The notes: a model not told the origin generated them from the sequence alone. 64,000 bases of DNA from Methylobacterium adhaesivum (GCF_022179065.1 NZ_BPQD01000003.1:434001-498000), one strand, 5' to 3'; counted from the first letter of the stretch, positions 36,311 to 45,137 are shown. A program made the numbers and translations.

Positions 36311-37051
36311 ATGCAGAACGCAATGTTAGTCGGGGTCTCCAGCCAGGTCGCGCTCCAGCGCGAGCTGGAGGTGGTCGCCAACAACATGGCCAACGTCTCC
36401 ACCAACGGTTTCAAGACCCGTAATTCGCGGTTCCAGGAATACCTGATGCCGGTCGCGAGTGCCGACTCGTTCCAGAAGTCGGATCGACGCGTGTCCTATG
36501 TGATCGACCAGGGGACAGCCCTCGATCTCGGCCAGGGACCGATCGAGCAGACCGGCAATCCTCTCCATGTCGCGGTCCGAGGCGAAGCTTTTCTCGTCGT
36601 GCGGACGCCTTCGGGAGATCGCTACACCCGAAACGGTGCGTTCGAGACCAACAATCAGGGGACCCTCGTCACCAGTGACGGCTATGCCGTCCAGGGTGAA
36701 GGCGGTCCGATTCAGATCGGCCAGCAGGAGACTGGGCTCAGCATCGGTCCCGACGGAACGGTCTCGACCAACCTCGGCATCCGCGGCCGAATCCGACTTG
36801 TCACTTTCGCCAATCCGCAGGCGCTGACCAACGATGGCGCCAACCTCTATGCGTCCACCACCGCCCCGACTCCCGCAGGTCTCGCCGGACGTCTCGAATC
36901 GGGGGCCTTGGAGCGCTCGAACGTCAAGCCTGTCGTCGAGATGACCCGGCTGATGGATGTGAATCGTACCTACACCATGGTTTCCGGCGTGATCTCGCGC
37001 CTCGATGAACTTCGCGGCACCGCGATCCGCCGCCTTTCCGAAATCGCTTAA
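36311..37051 (+). CDS. flgF: Proximal rod protein FlgF
   Basis: 246 residues from ATG 36311. The axial-protein N-motif is SSQVALQRELEVVANNMANV, the hook/rod beta domain is represented by AFLVVRTPSGDRYTRNGAF, and the C-terminal helix by SNVKPVVEMTRLMDVNRTYT. FlgF forms the outermost part of the proximal rod. First gene of the flgF-flgG-flgA-flgH operon; flgG follows after 12 bp. A TTG 12 bp upstream is in frame but unlikely. Confidence 0.96.
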   Translation: MQNAMLVGVSSQVALQRELEVVANNMANVSTNGFKTRNSRFQEYLMPVASADSFQKSDRRVSYVIDQGTALDLGQGPIEQTGNPLHVAVRGEAFLVVRTPSGDRYTRNGAFETNNQGTLVTSDGYAVQGEGGPIQIGQQETGLSIGPDGTVSTNLGIRGRIRLVTFANPQALTNDGANLYASTTAPTPAGLAGRLESGALERSNVKPVVEMTRLMDVNRTYTMVSGVISRLDELRGTAIRRLSEIA

Positions 37052-37063
37052 GGAACAGCACTC

Positions 37064-37855
37064 ATGCGCGCACTCTATGCTGCTGCCACTGGAATGGCGG
37101 CCCAGGAACTCAACGTTCAGGTCATCTCCAACAACATCGCCAACCTTCGGACCACCGGTTACAAGCGCCAGCAGCCGCACTTTCAGGATCTACTCTATCA
37201 GAACCTGCGCCGTGCCGGCTCTTCGACTTCGGATCAGAACACGCAGCTGCCCGCAGGACTTGCCATCGGTTCGGGTGTGAAGACCACGTCGACGGCGCGT
37301 GTGATGTCGCAGGGAACTCTGACGTCGACGGAAAAGGATTATGACGTCGCCATTCGCGGTGAGGGCATGTTCCGCGTGATCATGCCCGACGGACGGACGG
37401 CCTATACCCGCGATGGTTCGTTCGATCTGTCGGCGCAGGGGCAGCTTGTGACCCGCGACGGCTATCTCGTCGATCCCAGCATCACAGTGCCGAACAATGC
37501 CACGTCGTTCACGATCAGTGCGCAGGGAGCTGTGCAGGCGATCGTGCCGGGGCAGACCGCCCCGCAGGCGCTCGGGCAATTCCAGCTCGCCCGATTCGTC
37601 AACAAGGTCGGCCTCGAGTCCATCGGCGACAACTTGTTCCTCGAGACGGCCGCGTCCGGGCCGGCGATCGCCGCGACGCCGGGGTCGGAAGGGTTCGGCA
37701 ATCTGCAGCAGAGCTACCTCGAAGAAGCAAATGTGAACGCGGTCACCGAGATCTCGTCCCTGATCGCAGCCCAACGTGCTTACGAGATGAACTCCAAGGT
37801 CGTCACTGCCGCCGACCAGATGATGTCCACTACGTCGCAGATGTTCCGCAGCTGA
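37064..37855 (+). CDS. flgG: Distal rod protein FlgG
   Basis: 263 residues, normal FlgG length. It starts MRALYAAATGMAAQELNVQV ISNNIAN and has the FlgG-specific RTTGYKRQQPHFQDLLYQNL region, the DYDVAIRGEGMFRV core and C-terminal EEANVNAVTEISSLIAAQRA. It makes the distal rod that crosses the outer membrane through the P- and L-rings. It sits between flgF and flgA with short spacers. Confidence 0.97.
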   Translation: MRALYAAATGMAAQELNVQVISNNIANLRTTGYKRQQPHFQDLLYQNLRRAGSSTSDQNTQLPAGLAIGSGVKTTSTARVMSQGTLTSTEKDYDVAIRGEGMFRVIMPDGRTAYTRDGSFDLSAQGQLVTRDGYLVDPSITVPNNATSFTISAQGAVQAIVPGQTAPQALGQFQLARFVNKVGLESIGDNLFLETAASGPAIAATPGSEGFGNLQQSYLEEANVNAVTEISSLIAAQRAYEMNSKVVTAADQMMSTTSQMFRS

Positions 37856-37872
37856 TTGGGAGCGATCGTATC

Positions 37873-38925
37873 ATGTATGCCATTAAATACGTTCCCCTGG
37901 CCGTTCGGGCGCGCATCTCGACCGTGGACTCAGCGATGGTTGCGCGGGCATTCCTGACCGCCGTGGCGTTTGGACTGCTGACGCTGCCGGTCATGGCGGA
38001 GGGAGCGCCGCAGCGTCTGCGCCTGCGCGGCGACGTCACGGCGCGCGGCGATGTGCTGACGCTCGGCGATCTCGTCGAGGGGAGCAGCGCCAATCTCTCG
38101 GCGCGTCCGCTGTTTCGTGCGCCGTCCCTCGGCACCAGTGGGACGATCCAGGCCCGGCGCATCGCTGAGGCCGTAACGGCCCTCGGCCTCGGTGAGATCG
38201 AGACGGGCGGTCGGGCGCAGGTCACGGTTCAGCGCGCGGCCCGGCGCGTCGGCCAGCCCGAGATCGAGGCCGCGCTGAAGCGGGCCCTTGAGACGACCCA
38301 CGGCCTTGACGGTCGCAATCTCGCGATTCGCCTCGACGGCGATGCCCCGGTGCTGCTCGCCCCCGTCGATCTCGACGGACAGGCCACCGCCGTCGATCTC
38401 ACCTACGATCCGCGGACCCGGCGGCTGGCCGCTCTCGTGACCCTCGGCGACCGTCAGGCCTCCCTGCGGGTTACCGGTCAGGCCCACGAAGTCCGCGATG
38501 TCGTCGTCATCGGCCGGGCGCTCAATCGCGGCGAGACCGTGACGGCGGCCGACTTCACCGTCGAGCGTCGGCCGAAGGAGGCGGTGCCCGCCGACGCCCG
38601 CTCCGGGGCCACCGACATGCTTGGTCAGGTGGCGCAGCGCGGCCTGAGCGTCGGTTCGGTTCTGCGGTCCGGCGACCTCGCCCCGCCCGATCTCGTCACC
38701 CGCGGCGAGACCGTGACCGTGGTGTTCGATTCGCCGGGCCTCGCTTTGTCCCTGCGCGGCCAGGCCAACGAAGGCGGACGCCTCGGCGCCATGATCACCG
38801 TCATCAACCCGGTCTCCAAGAAGGTGCTCGCCGCAACCATCGTCGGTCCCGGCCGGGTGTCCGTCGCCCCTGCCGGTGCACCGGTAATGCGTCAGGCCAG
38901 TGCCGCCCTCGACGGAGCCCGTTGA
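37873..38925 (+). CDS. flgA: P-ring assembly chaperone FlgA
   Basis: 350 residues. The signal region is at about 22-42 (MVARAFLTAVAFGLLTLPVMA), so translation may begin at ATG 37936 rather than 37873. The periplasmic domains include LRGDVTARGDVLTLGDLVEG and the SAF domain NRGETVTAADFTVERRP, ending GRLGAMITVINPVSKKVLAA. FlgA helps FlgI polymerise around the rod. It is 17 bp after flgG and touches flgH. Confidence 0.93.
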   Translation: MYAIKYVPLAVRARISTVDSAMVARAFLTAVAFGLLTLPVMAEGAPQRLRLRGDVTARGDVLTLGDLVEGSSANLSARPLFRAPSLGTSGTIQARRIAEAVTALGLGEIETGGRAQVTVQRAARRVGQPEIEAALKRALETTHGLDGRNLAIRLDGDAPVLLAPVDLDGQATAVDLTYDPRTRRLAALVTLGDRQASLRVTGQAHEVRDVVVIGRALNRGETVTAADFTVERRPKEAVPADARSGATDMLGQVAQRGLSVGSVLRSGDLAPPDLVTRGETVTVVFDSPGLALSLRGQANEGGRLGAMITVINPVSKKVLAATIVGPGRVSVAPAGAPVMRQASAALDGAR

Positions 38926-38930
38926 TCCCG

Positions 38931-39707
38931 ATGTCCCGAATCGTCCCAGGCACGGTCCCGATGACCCAACGCGTTCGCCCCACCCTCGCCGTCGCGCTCC
39001 TGTGCACGGGTCTCGGCGCCTGCAACACCGCCGACCGGCTGTCGCAGATCGGCGCGCAGCCGACTCTCGCGGCCATCGAGGACCCGACGGCCCAGCCCGG
39101 CTACAAGCCCGTGCGGCTGCCGATGCCCGAGGTCCAGCCGGTCTCCTACGCCCCGAACTCCCTGTGGCGTACGGGCTCGCGGGCGTTCTTCAAGGACCAG
39201 CGTGCCGCCCGAATCGGCGATCTCGTGACCGTGAAGGTCAACGTGACCGACAAGGCCAACCTGAACAACGAGACGAAGCGCTCGCGGAGCAACGCCGAAG
39301 GGTTCGGCCTTCCCAACGCCTTCGGCCTCGAGAACAACACCGCCGTTGCCGCCGCCGGCCTCGCCGCCGACAAGCTCCTCAACGCCACCTCGACCTCGTC
39401 GAGCGACGGCGCCGGTTCGGTCCAGCGCAACGAGACCGTCACCACCAACATCGCCGCCATCGTCACGCAGGTGCTGCCCAACGGCAACCTCGTGGTGGAG
39501 GGCAAGCAGGAGATCCGCATCAATTTCGAGGTGCGCGAACTCATCGTCGCGGGCGTGGTCCGGCCCGAGGATATCGAGTCCGACAACACCATCGACTCGT
39601 CGAAGATCGCCCAGGCCCGCATCGCCTATGGCGGACGCGGCCAGATCACGGACGTGCAGCAGCCCCGCTACGGCCAGCAGGTGATCGACGTCCTCCTGCC
39701 GTTCTGA
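38931..39707 (+). CDS. flgH: L-ring lipoprotein FlgH
   Basis: 258 residues from ATG 38931; ATG 38961 would give the same lipoprotein signal, and a TTG at 38922 overlaps the flgA stop. The signal and lipobox are AVALLCTGLGAC, with Cys as lipidated residue. The body has LWRTGSRAFFKDQRAARIGD, NVTDKANLNNETKRSRSN and GNLVVEGKQEIRINFEVREL, ending in RIAYGGRGQITDVQQPRYGQ. FlgH forms the outer-membrane ring. Last gene of the flgF operon. Confidence 0.95.
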   Translation: MSRIVPGTVPMTQRVRPTLAVALLCTGLGACNTADRLSQIGAQPTLAAIEDPTAQPGYKPVRLPMPEVQPVSYAPNSLWRTGSRAFFKDQRAARIGDLVTVKVNVTDKANLNNETKRSRSNAEGFGLPNAFGLENNTAVAAAGLAADKLLNATSTSSSDGAGSVQRNETVTTNIAAIVTQVLPNGNLVVEGKQEIRINFEVRELIVAGVVRPEDIESDNTIDSSKIAQARIAYGGRGQITDVQQPRYGQQVIDVLLPF

Positions 39708-39990
39708 TGCGTCGACGATCGATCAGGCGCGGCACGGCACGGCGCCGGGCTGATGGTCCTGGCAAGCAGACGACCCGCGCCCCGGACGGGTCCGGTGGCG
39801 TGGATTCGAACGGATGAGCGTGTGATCGTTGTTCCCGGATCGGGCGCCGCTCCGGCGGGTCCGGGACCGATCGGAAGGGTCGACCACGCGTCACGCGACG
39901 GTCAGGCGAGCGAGGGCCTCACGAAACGCCCGGGTGCGTGCGGTGCTCGCCGGGACGCCGACGGTGCTTCGGGAGTTTCGTGAGAGAGAC

Positions 39991-40167
39991 TCAATGCTCG
40001 GTGCCGGGCCGGTTCTGCCGCGGAGCTTCGCCATGGTCCTTGGTGAAGGCCGAGCGTTCCGGGTCGTTCTTCTTGCTCGCGACGCGGGCCCGCTGCCAAA
40101 GGGCCACGCCGATGACGATCCCGAGGGTCGTGATGGCGAGAATGAGGATAAGAACTTCGTTATTCAT
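39991..40167 (-). CDS. 58-residue single-helix membrane protein between flgH and dksA
   Basis: Translating 40167 to 39991 gives 58 residues: a hydrophobic N-terminal helix (EVLILILAITTLGIVIGVAL) and a charged tail (WQRARVASKKNDPERSAFTK ...). AGGA lies 11 nt before the ATG. Codon use is GC-rich in the third position, like real genes nearby. It would be an N-out, C-in inner-membrane miniprotein. The role is unknown; position inside the flagellar cluster, leftward after dksA, suggests possible co-expression. Nothing else is visible in 39708-39990. Confidence 0.6.
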   Translation of the reverse strand: MNNEVLILILAITTLGIVIGVALWQRARVASKKNDPERSAFTKDHGEAPRQNRPGTEH

Positions 40168-40255
40168 ACTGATGATATCCTGACGAGAGACGTATCGTCA
40201 GGAAGCCGGGCTGGCGTCTCAAGGTTCCGCAGTCCGACATGAATGCTTCGTTAAG

Positions 40256-40284
40256 TTTCCGGCCAAGCTCGAACCGGCCGGAAA
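40256..40284 (-). terminator. Hairpin downstream of dksA
   Basis: Arms 40256-40264 and 40276-40284 pair perfectly (9 bp) around an 11-nt loop, 57 bp beyond the dksA stop. On the minus strand only a weak T-run (CTTAACG) follows. Probable terminator between dksA and the 58-residue gene. Confidence 0.5.
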
Positions 40285-40341
40285 GTGCTTAAGCGGCGCC
40301 GCCCACTTCCGGTCCGCCCCGGAACGCTCCCCGTCGACGGT

Positions 40342-40761
40342 CTAATCGTCGCGATAGACCCGCTCGCGCCGCTCGTGGCGCTCCTGGGCTTCGAGGGACA
40401 GGGTGGCGATGGGCCGGGCGTCGAGACGCTTGAGGGAGATCGGCTCCCCCGTCTCCTCGCAATACCCGTAGGTCCCCTCCTCGAGACGCGTCAGGGCCGC
40501 GTCGATCTTGCCCGTGAGTTTGCGTTGGCGGTCGCGGGCTCGCAGCTCGATGGAGCGGTCGGTCTCGGACGAGGCCCGGTCGGCGAGGTCCGGATGGTTC
40601 TCGTTCTCGCTCTGAAGGGCCACGAGGGTATCCTGGGCCTCGCGCAAAATATCGGATTTCCAGCCCAGAAGCTTGCGCCGGAAATATTCACGCTGCCGAT
40701 CGTTCATGAACGGCTCGTTCTCACTAGGTACGTAGCCGTCCTCAAGTGTGACTTTCGCCAT
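40342..40761 (-). CDS. dksA: DksA-family RNA polymerase-binding regulator, zinc ligands mostly lost
   Basis: 139 residues. The coiled coil that enters the polymerase secondary channel has its tip around residues 66-76. The zinc-finger region reads EEGTYGYCEETGEPISLKRL then ATLSLEAQERHERRE: only one of the four usual Cys ligands remains (C-x2-T ... A-x2-A type). DksA alters transcription of rRNA and amino-acid genes with ppGpp. Similar single-Cys DksA proteins are known in alphaproteobacteria, so this is probably functional without zinc. ATG 40761. In several alphaproteobacteria dksA lies next to fliX/flgI as here. Confidence 0.9.
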   Translation of the reverse strand: MAKVTLEDGYVPSENEPFMNDRQREYFRRKLLGWKSDILREAQDTLVALQSENENHPDLADRASSETDRSIELRARDRQRKLTGKIDAALTRLEEGTYGYCEETGEPISLKRLDARPIATLSLEAQERHERRERVYRDD

Positions 40762-40970
40762 TCGCGCCCCTCGCAAGTCTGTCGCGGCCAGTTTGCGGCG
40801 ATATTTTGCGCCCCTATAAGGCAGGGATCGTTCCACGACAACGCGCGGATACCACAACGCGGCGCGATCGTAAGCGATGGGCGGTGCGATGCGGCAAACA
40901 CGCAACGGATGCAGGCCGGCGGTCGCGCACCCGGATCGATGCCGCCGGAGCCGGGCCCGGCCTTCGCGTG

Positions 40971-42335
40971 TCAGAACTGAAAATAGATGAACGCGTAGTT
41001 CGCGTCCTCGCCGAGGCGCAGGAGGATCACGACCATGAGCAGGCCGAGGCCGATGGCGGCCGGCCGGCCCGGGCGCACCCGCCCGACGATCGCGAGGGCG
41101 GTGGGCCCGAGGCAGGCGATGGCGGCGGCCGGCGCCAGGGTACGCCAGGACAGGCTCGTACCGAGGGGCGCGTGACCCGCCAGGCTCTCGAGGATGCGCA
41201 GGGCGGTCGAAAGATCGGGCGCCCGGAACAGAACCCAGGTCGTGGTGACGAAAAGGAAAGTGAGAAGCCAGCCCAAGGCCGCCGGCATGGCCAGGCCGAC
41301 TCTGCGCCACAGAAGGCCGAGGCCGAGGCCGAAACCGTGGGCGAACCCCCAAACGACGAAAGTGAGACCGGCGCCGTGCCAGAGGCCGCCGAGCGTCATG
41401 GTGGCCAAGAGTGCCAGGAGCTGCCGGGCCGTGCCGTGGCGGTTGCCGCCCAGGGGTACGTAGAGGTAGTCGCGCAGGAAGCGCGACAGGGTCATGTGCC
41501 AGCGGCGCCAGAAGTCTTGAAGGGACGTCGCCCGATAGGGAGCGTCGAAATTCGGCGGCAGGACGATGCCGAACATGAGGCCGAGGCCGAGCGCCATATC
41601 GGTGTAGCCGGAAAAATCGAAATAAATCTGGAAGGTGAAACCGAGGGTCGCCTGCCAGGCCTGCATCACCGTCACCGGCCCACCGGCCGCCGCGATCGCG
41701 AACACCGGATTGACGAGAGCCGCCAGGGGATCGCCGAAGAAGACCTTCTTCGTCAGGCCAAGGCAGAGCAGAATCAGGCCCTGGCCGAAGGCCGAAGGCG
41801 CCACCGGCGCGGTCCGGGCGAACTGGTGCATCACTTCGCGCCACCGCACGAGTGGGCCGGCCAGCACCTGCGGGAAGAATGCGATGTAGAGGGCGTAGTC
41901 CCGCAGGCCGAAGACCGGGGCCCGCCCGGCCCGAAGGTCGGCCAGATACATGCAGTGGTGGAAGGTGAAGAACGAGATGCCGAGCGGCAGAGCGAGGCCG
42001 ACAGGGCCGATCGCGGAGCCGGAAATCCAGCCGACGAGCTCGGCGAAGAAGTCGAGGTACTTGAACAGCCCGAGTGCCGCGAGGTTGCCCGCGATGGCGA
42101 AGGGGATCAGTCCGCGCGCGCCGGTGGCGAGATGGAGACGGGACACGAGCCAGTTCGCCCCGATGGACAGGGCGAGGAGCGGCACGAACCGCAGGTCCCA
42201 CCAGCCGTAGAACACGACGGAGAGGACGAGGAGGCACTCGCGCCGCAGGCGTGGGAACCACCGGAGCACGAGGCCGTGGAGTCCGAGGGCGACGGGCAGG
42301 AAGCCCAGGAGGAAGACCGTCGAGTTGAACAGCAT
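40971..42335 (-). CDS. MBOAT-family O-acyltransferase (AlgI/DltB-type)
   Basis: 454 residues with ten or more membrane helices. Family landmarks: LPLGISFFTFHHCMYLADLR, TFQIYFDFSGYTDMALGLGL, DFWRRWHMTLSRFLRDYLYV, PLGGNRHG, and the catalytic His in TLGGLWHGAGLTFVVWGF. Such enzymes move acyl groups (often acetyl) across the membrane onto polysaccharides or other envelope acceptors, usually with a periplasmic SGNH partner. No partner is adjacent; an SGNH-like gene lies at 55943. Sited between dksA and fliX, it interrupts an otherwise motility-related block. Confidence 0.88.
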   Translation of the reverse strand: MLFNSTVFLLGFLPVALGLHGLVLRWFPRLRRECLLVLSVVFYGWWDLRFVPLLALSIGANWLVSRLHLATGARGLIPFAIAGNLAALGLFKYLDFFAELVGWISGSAIGPVGLALPLGISFFTFHHCMYLADLRAGRAPVFGLRDYALYIAFFPQVLAGPLVRWREVMHQFARTAPVAPSAFGQGLILLCLGLTKKVFFGDPLAALVNPVFAIAAAGGPVTVMQAWQATLGFTFQIYFDFSGYTDMALGLGLMFGIVLPPNFDAPYRATSLQDFWRRWHMTLSRFLRDYLYVPLGGNRHGTARQLLALLATMTLGGLWHGAGLTFVVWGFAHGFGLGLGLLWRRVGLAMPAALGWLLTFLFVTTTWVLFRAPDLSTALRILESLAGHAPLGTSLSWRTLAPAAAIACLGPTALAIVGRVRPGRPAAIGLGLLMVVILLRLGEDANYAFIYFQF

Positions 42336-42634
42336 GCGCGCCGGGTTACGGGTGCGACGGAACGCAACCCGTCCGCGTGTCCGGGGTCGTGAGCGCTTCG
42401 GTTTGTCGGGGAACGTGACGGGGGCGTCAATGCCGGAGGCGTGACCACGCGCCCGGGCCGTGGCCGACAGGCTTCAGGCATCCCCTCCCCGTTCGGAACG
42501 GGAAGCCTGCCCGAAGCACGCGTCCGTTGCATCGCGGGCCGGTTTCCCGCGCTGTTCGCGAGCCCCGAGTGATGCGCGCGTGGTGGGAGAGCCCCGTGGC
42601 AGAGGGTGGCGCGCCCGTGTGTCGGGCTGGGGGA

Positions 42635-43069
42635 TCAGGCCGCCTCGCGGGCCTCGATCTCGCGGGCCTGAAGCTTGGCCAGCTCCACCGCCGCGCGCAG
42701 CTCGATGTCGGCGATGAGGGCATCGAGGCGGGGGTCGCCGCTCGCGCCGCGCTGGGCGAGGCGGCTGGCGATGGCCTGAAGGTCGCGTGCCGAGACACGG
42801 CCCATGAGGAGGGAGGCCTTGAGACGGTCGAGGGCGTCGAGGAGGTCGTGGCCGCGTCGCGTCGCCCGGCGGCGGCGCTCCTCGGGCGTGTCGGCCCGGG
42901 CCTGGAGGGTGAGGATCGCATCGAGCCCGGCGAGCGATGCGGCCGGGGTTGCGGCGGCGCTCGAATTCGCGGCCCCGGACTGGTCCAGGGCGAAGATCGC
43001 GCCCGCCTCGGGCCGGCGCGACGCGGCTCCTCCCAGGGCAGAGGCGGAGTAGTGGGTGTCGATACGCAT
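42635..43069 (-). CDS. fliX: Flagellar assembly regulator FliX
   Basis: 144 residues. It starts MRIDTHYSASALGG and ends with the FliX signature LLDALDRLKASLLMGRVSAR ... GDPRLDALIADIELRAAVEL. In Caulobacter FliX associates with FlbD and couples early basal-body assembly to sigma-54-dependent flagellar genes. It is divergent from flgI, the usual arrangement. The presence of FliX together with sigma-54-like motifs upstream of flgF and flgI suggests a FlbD/RpoN circuit, although flbD and rpoN are not in the window. Confidence 0.9.
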   Translation of the reverse strand: MRIDTHYSASALGGAASRRPEAGAIFALDQSGAANSSAAATPAASLAGLDAILTLQARADTPEERRRRATRRGHDLLDALDRLKASLLMGRVSARDLQAIASRLAQRGASGDPRLDALIADIELRAAVELAKLQAREIEAREAA

Positions 43070-43203
43070 GATGCGACGCTGTTCCAGCTCCGCGCGGTCC
43101 CTTCCCCACGCTCCGGACCCGCGCGGTACCGGAGGGCGGCCGACCCGGCTCCCCTCACGGAGAGCCGGATGCGGTGCGAGGCGGCAGAATCCGTCCGGTA
43201 TGG

Positions 43204-43218
43204 TTAAGTGCGGGTAAA
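43204..43218. promoter_or_regulatory. CtrA-like element between fliX and flgI (one mismatch)
   Basis: TTAA-N7-TAAA, one base from the exact form, 135 bp from the fliX start and 248 bp from flgI. The 396-bp region 43070-43465 otherwise shows only the sigma-54-like element below and no gene. Confidence 0.4.
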
Positions 43219-43334
43219 CACCCCGGCAGAACCTGCCGGGTCGAAGCGGCGAATGGCGATCCCGGTCGGGCGTCGATCGACGGAGCTCCGAAGAAAAGCC
43301 ATACTTGACAATGGCTTGAGAAAAACCGGCCGCT

Positions 43335-43349
43335 TGGCACGCTCCTGGC
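43335..43349 (+). promoter_or_regulatory. Sigma-54-like promoter of flgI
   Basis: TGGCAC-N5-TGGC, one base from TGGCAC-N5-TTGC, with GG and GC at the correct 10-base spacing. It ends 116 bp before the flgI ATG. Same family of motif as in front of flgF; inferred from consensus. Confidence 0.45.
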
Positions 43350-43465
43350 AATTCGAGGTGCGAAGAGTGCCTCGCCGATAGGCCCGAAGACGCCGCTCCC
43401 TCGGGAGCACCACGGCGCTTCGGGCGAACCGCCCGAGGACGCTCCGCCCTCCATCGAAGCGCGCC

Positions 43466-44629
43466 ATGCGAATCCAGACGTCACGCCAGACCGCTCGGTC
43501 CTCCCGCCGCTCCCCCTGGAGCCTCGCCCGGCGCCTCATGGCCCTGGCCTGCCTATTCCTGTTGGCCACCCCGCACGGGGCCTCCGCCATGTCACGCGTC
43601 AAGGACATGGCGAGCATCGAGGGCGTGCGCCAGAACCAGCTCGTCGGCTACGGCATCGTGGTCGGCCTCAACGGCACCGGCGACACCCTCAACAACATCC
43701 CGTTCACCAAGCAGTCGCTCCAGGCCATGCTGGAGCGCCTCGGCGTCAACACCCGCGGCGCCATCATGCGCACCCAGAACCTCGCCGCCGTGATGGTGAC
43801 GGCGAACCTGCCGGCCTTCGCCACGCAGGGCAACCGCATGGACATCACGGTGTCGTCGCTGGGCGACGCCAAGTCGCTCCAGGGCGGCACCCTGCTGGTG
43901 ACGCCGCTGCTTGGCGCCGACGGCGAGGTCTATGCCCTGGCGCAGGGCTCCGTCGCCATCGCGGGCTTCTCGGCCGAGGGCGATGCCGCCAAGATCACCC
44001 GCGGCGTGCCCACCAACGGGCGCGTGCCCAACGGCGCGATGATCGAGCGCGAGATGGCGTTCAAGATGAACGACATGCGCTCCCTGCGCCTGTCCCTGCG
44101 CAACCCCGACTTCACCACCTCGAAGCGGATCGCCGCCGCCATCAACGACTTCATGGGATCCGACACCGCCGAGCCCACGGACCCCGCCACCGTCACCCTG
44201 CAGATCCCGCCGAAGTACAACGGCAACATGATCCGCCTCGTGACCGAGATCGAACAGCTCAAGGTCGAGCCCGACCAGACGGCGCGGGTGGTGGTCGACG
44301 AGCGTTCCGGCATCATCGTCATGGGCCGCGACGTGCGGGTCTCCACCGTCGCCATCGCGCAGGGCAACCTCACGGTCACCATCACCGAGACGCCGCAGGT
44401 GAGCCAGCCCGCGCCCTTCTCCAACGGCCAGACCACGGTGGTTCCGCGCACGGGTGTGAAGGTCGACACCGGTGACGGCAACAAGCTCGCCCTCGTCAAG
44501 GAAGGCGTGACCCTGCGCGAACTCGTCGACGGCCTCAATGCCCTCGGTGTCGGCCCCCGCGACCTCATCTCGATCCTCCAGGCGATCAAGGCCGCCGGTG
44601 CCCTGCAGGCCGACATCGACGTGATGTGA
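43466..44629 (+). CDS. flgI: Flagellar P-ring protein FlgI
   Basis: 387 residues. A long Arg/Ser-rich n-region and hydrophobic core (LMALACLFLLATPHGASA) form the signal. The mature protein begins with the invariant RVKDMASIEGVRQNQLVGYG IVVGLNGTGD and keeps GAIMRTQNLAAVMVTANLPA and the C-terminal LNALGVGPRDLISILQAIKA. It polymerises around the rod in the peptidoglycan layer with FlgA's help. First gene of flgI-flgJ-flgN. Confidence 0.97.
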   Translation: MRIQTSRQTARSSRRSPWSLARRLMALACLFLLATPHGASAMSRVKDMASIEGVRQNQLVGYGIVVGLNGTGDTLNNIPFTKQSLQAMLERLGVNTRGAIMRTQNLAAVMVTANLPAFATQGNRMDITVSSLGDAKSLQGGTLLVTPLLGADGEVYALAQGSVAIAGFSAEGDAAKITRGVPTNGRVPNGAMIEREMAFKMNDMRSLRLSLRNPDFTTSKRIAAAINDFMGSDTAEPTDPATVTLQIPPKYNGNMIRLVTEIEQLKVEPDQTARVVVDERSGIIVMGRDVRVSTVAIAQGNLTVTITETPQVSQPAPFSNGQTTVVPRTGVKVDTGDGNKLALVKEGVTLRELVDGLNALGVGPRDLISILQAIKAAGALQADIDVM

Positions 44630-44690
44630 CGAACGTCGCCTCGTTCCCTGACTCCTCCCCCGCCTCCCCTTCCAGTCCAAGAGGTTGACC

Positions 44691-45137
44691 ATGTTGCTCG
44701 CTCCCCTCGCCCTGAACGCCGCCATGGGCGTCGGCAAAGCCATCCTGGGCGATATCGCCAAGACGGTCTCGGGCGTTTCCAAGCCTGCCGACGAGGCCTC
44801 CAAGTCCGCTGATGGGGCCTCCAAGACCACGGCCGCCGCCCTCAAGGGCACCTCCGCCAAGTCGGCGACGGCGCTCACTCCGGCGGAGGCCAAGGCGCGC
44901 AAGGCCGCGACGGAGTTCGAGAGCATGTTCCTCGAGCAGACCCTCGACCGGCTGACCCAGTCGGACGGGACCGAGGGGCCGCTCGGCGACAACGGCACGG
45001 GCGGCGGCGTCTACCGTTCGATGCTGACCAAGGAATATGCCGGTCAGATCGTGAAGAGCGGCGGCGTCGGCATCAGCGACCAAGTGTATCGGGAGATGAT
45101 GAAGATGCAGGAGGCCAGCAATGTCAGCGCCAACTGA
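44691..45137 (+). CDS. flgJ: Rod-binding protein (FlgJ N-terminal-domain type)
   Basis: 148 residues. The first 65 are Ala/Ser/Lys-rich and the rest is the rod-binding domain: KARKAATEFESMFLEQTLDR, then YRSMLTKEYAGQIVKSGGVG ISDQVYREMM. The muramidase domain of enterobacterial FlgJ is absent, as in most alphaproteobacteria, so it acts as a rod cap only and a separate lytic enzyme must open the wall. ATG 44691; flgN overlaps its end by 17 bp. Confidence 0.87.
   Translation: MLLAPLALNAAMGVGKAILGDIAKTVSGVSKPADEASKSADGASKTTAAALKGTSAKSATALTPAEAKARKAATEFESMFLEQTLDRLTQSDGTEGPLGDNGTGGGVYRSMLTKEYAGQIVKSGGVGISDQVYREMMKMQEASNVSAN

Noticed and set aside
40342-42261. Possible MBOAT-DksA fusion on one minus-strand frame
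   Set aside because: MBOAT is encoded in a different frame; DksA has its own ATG at 40761.
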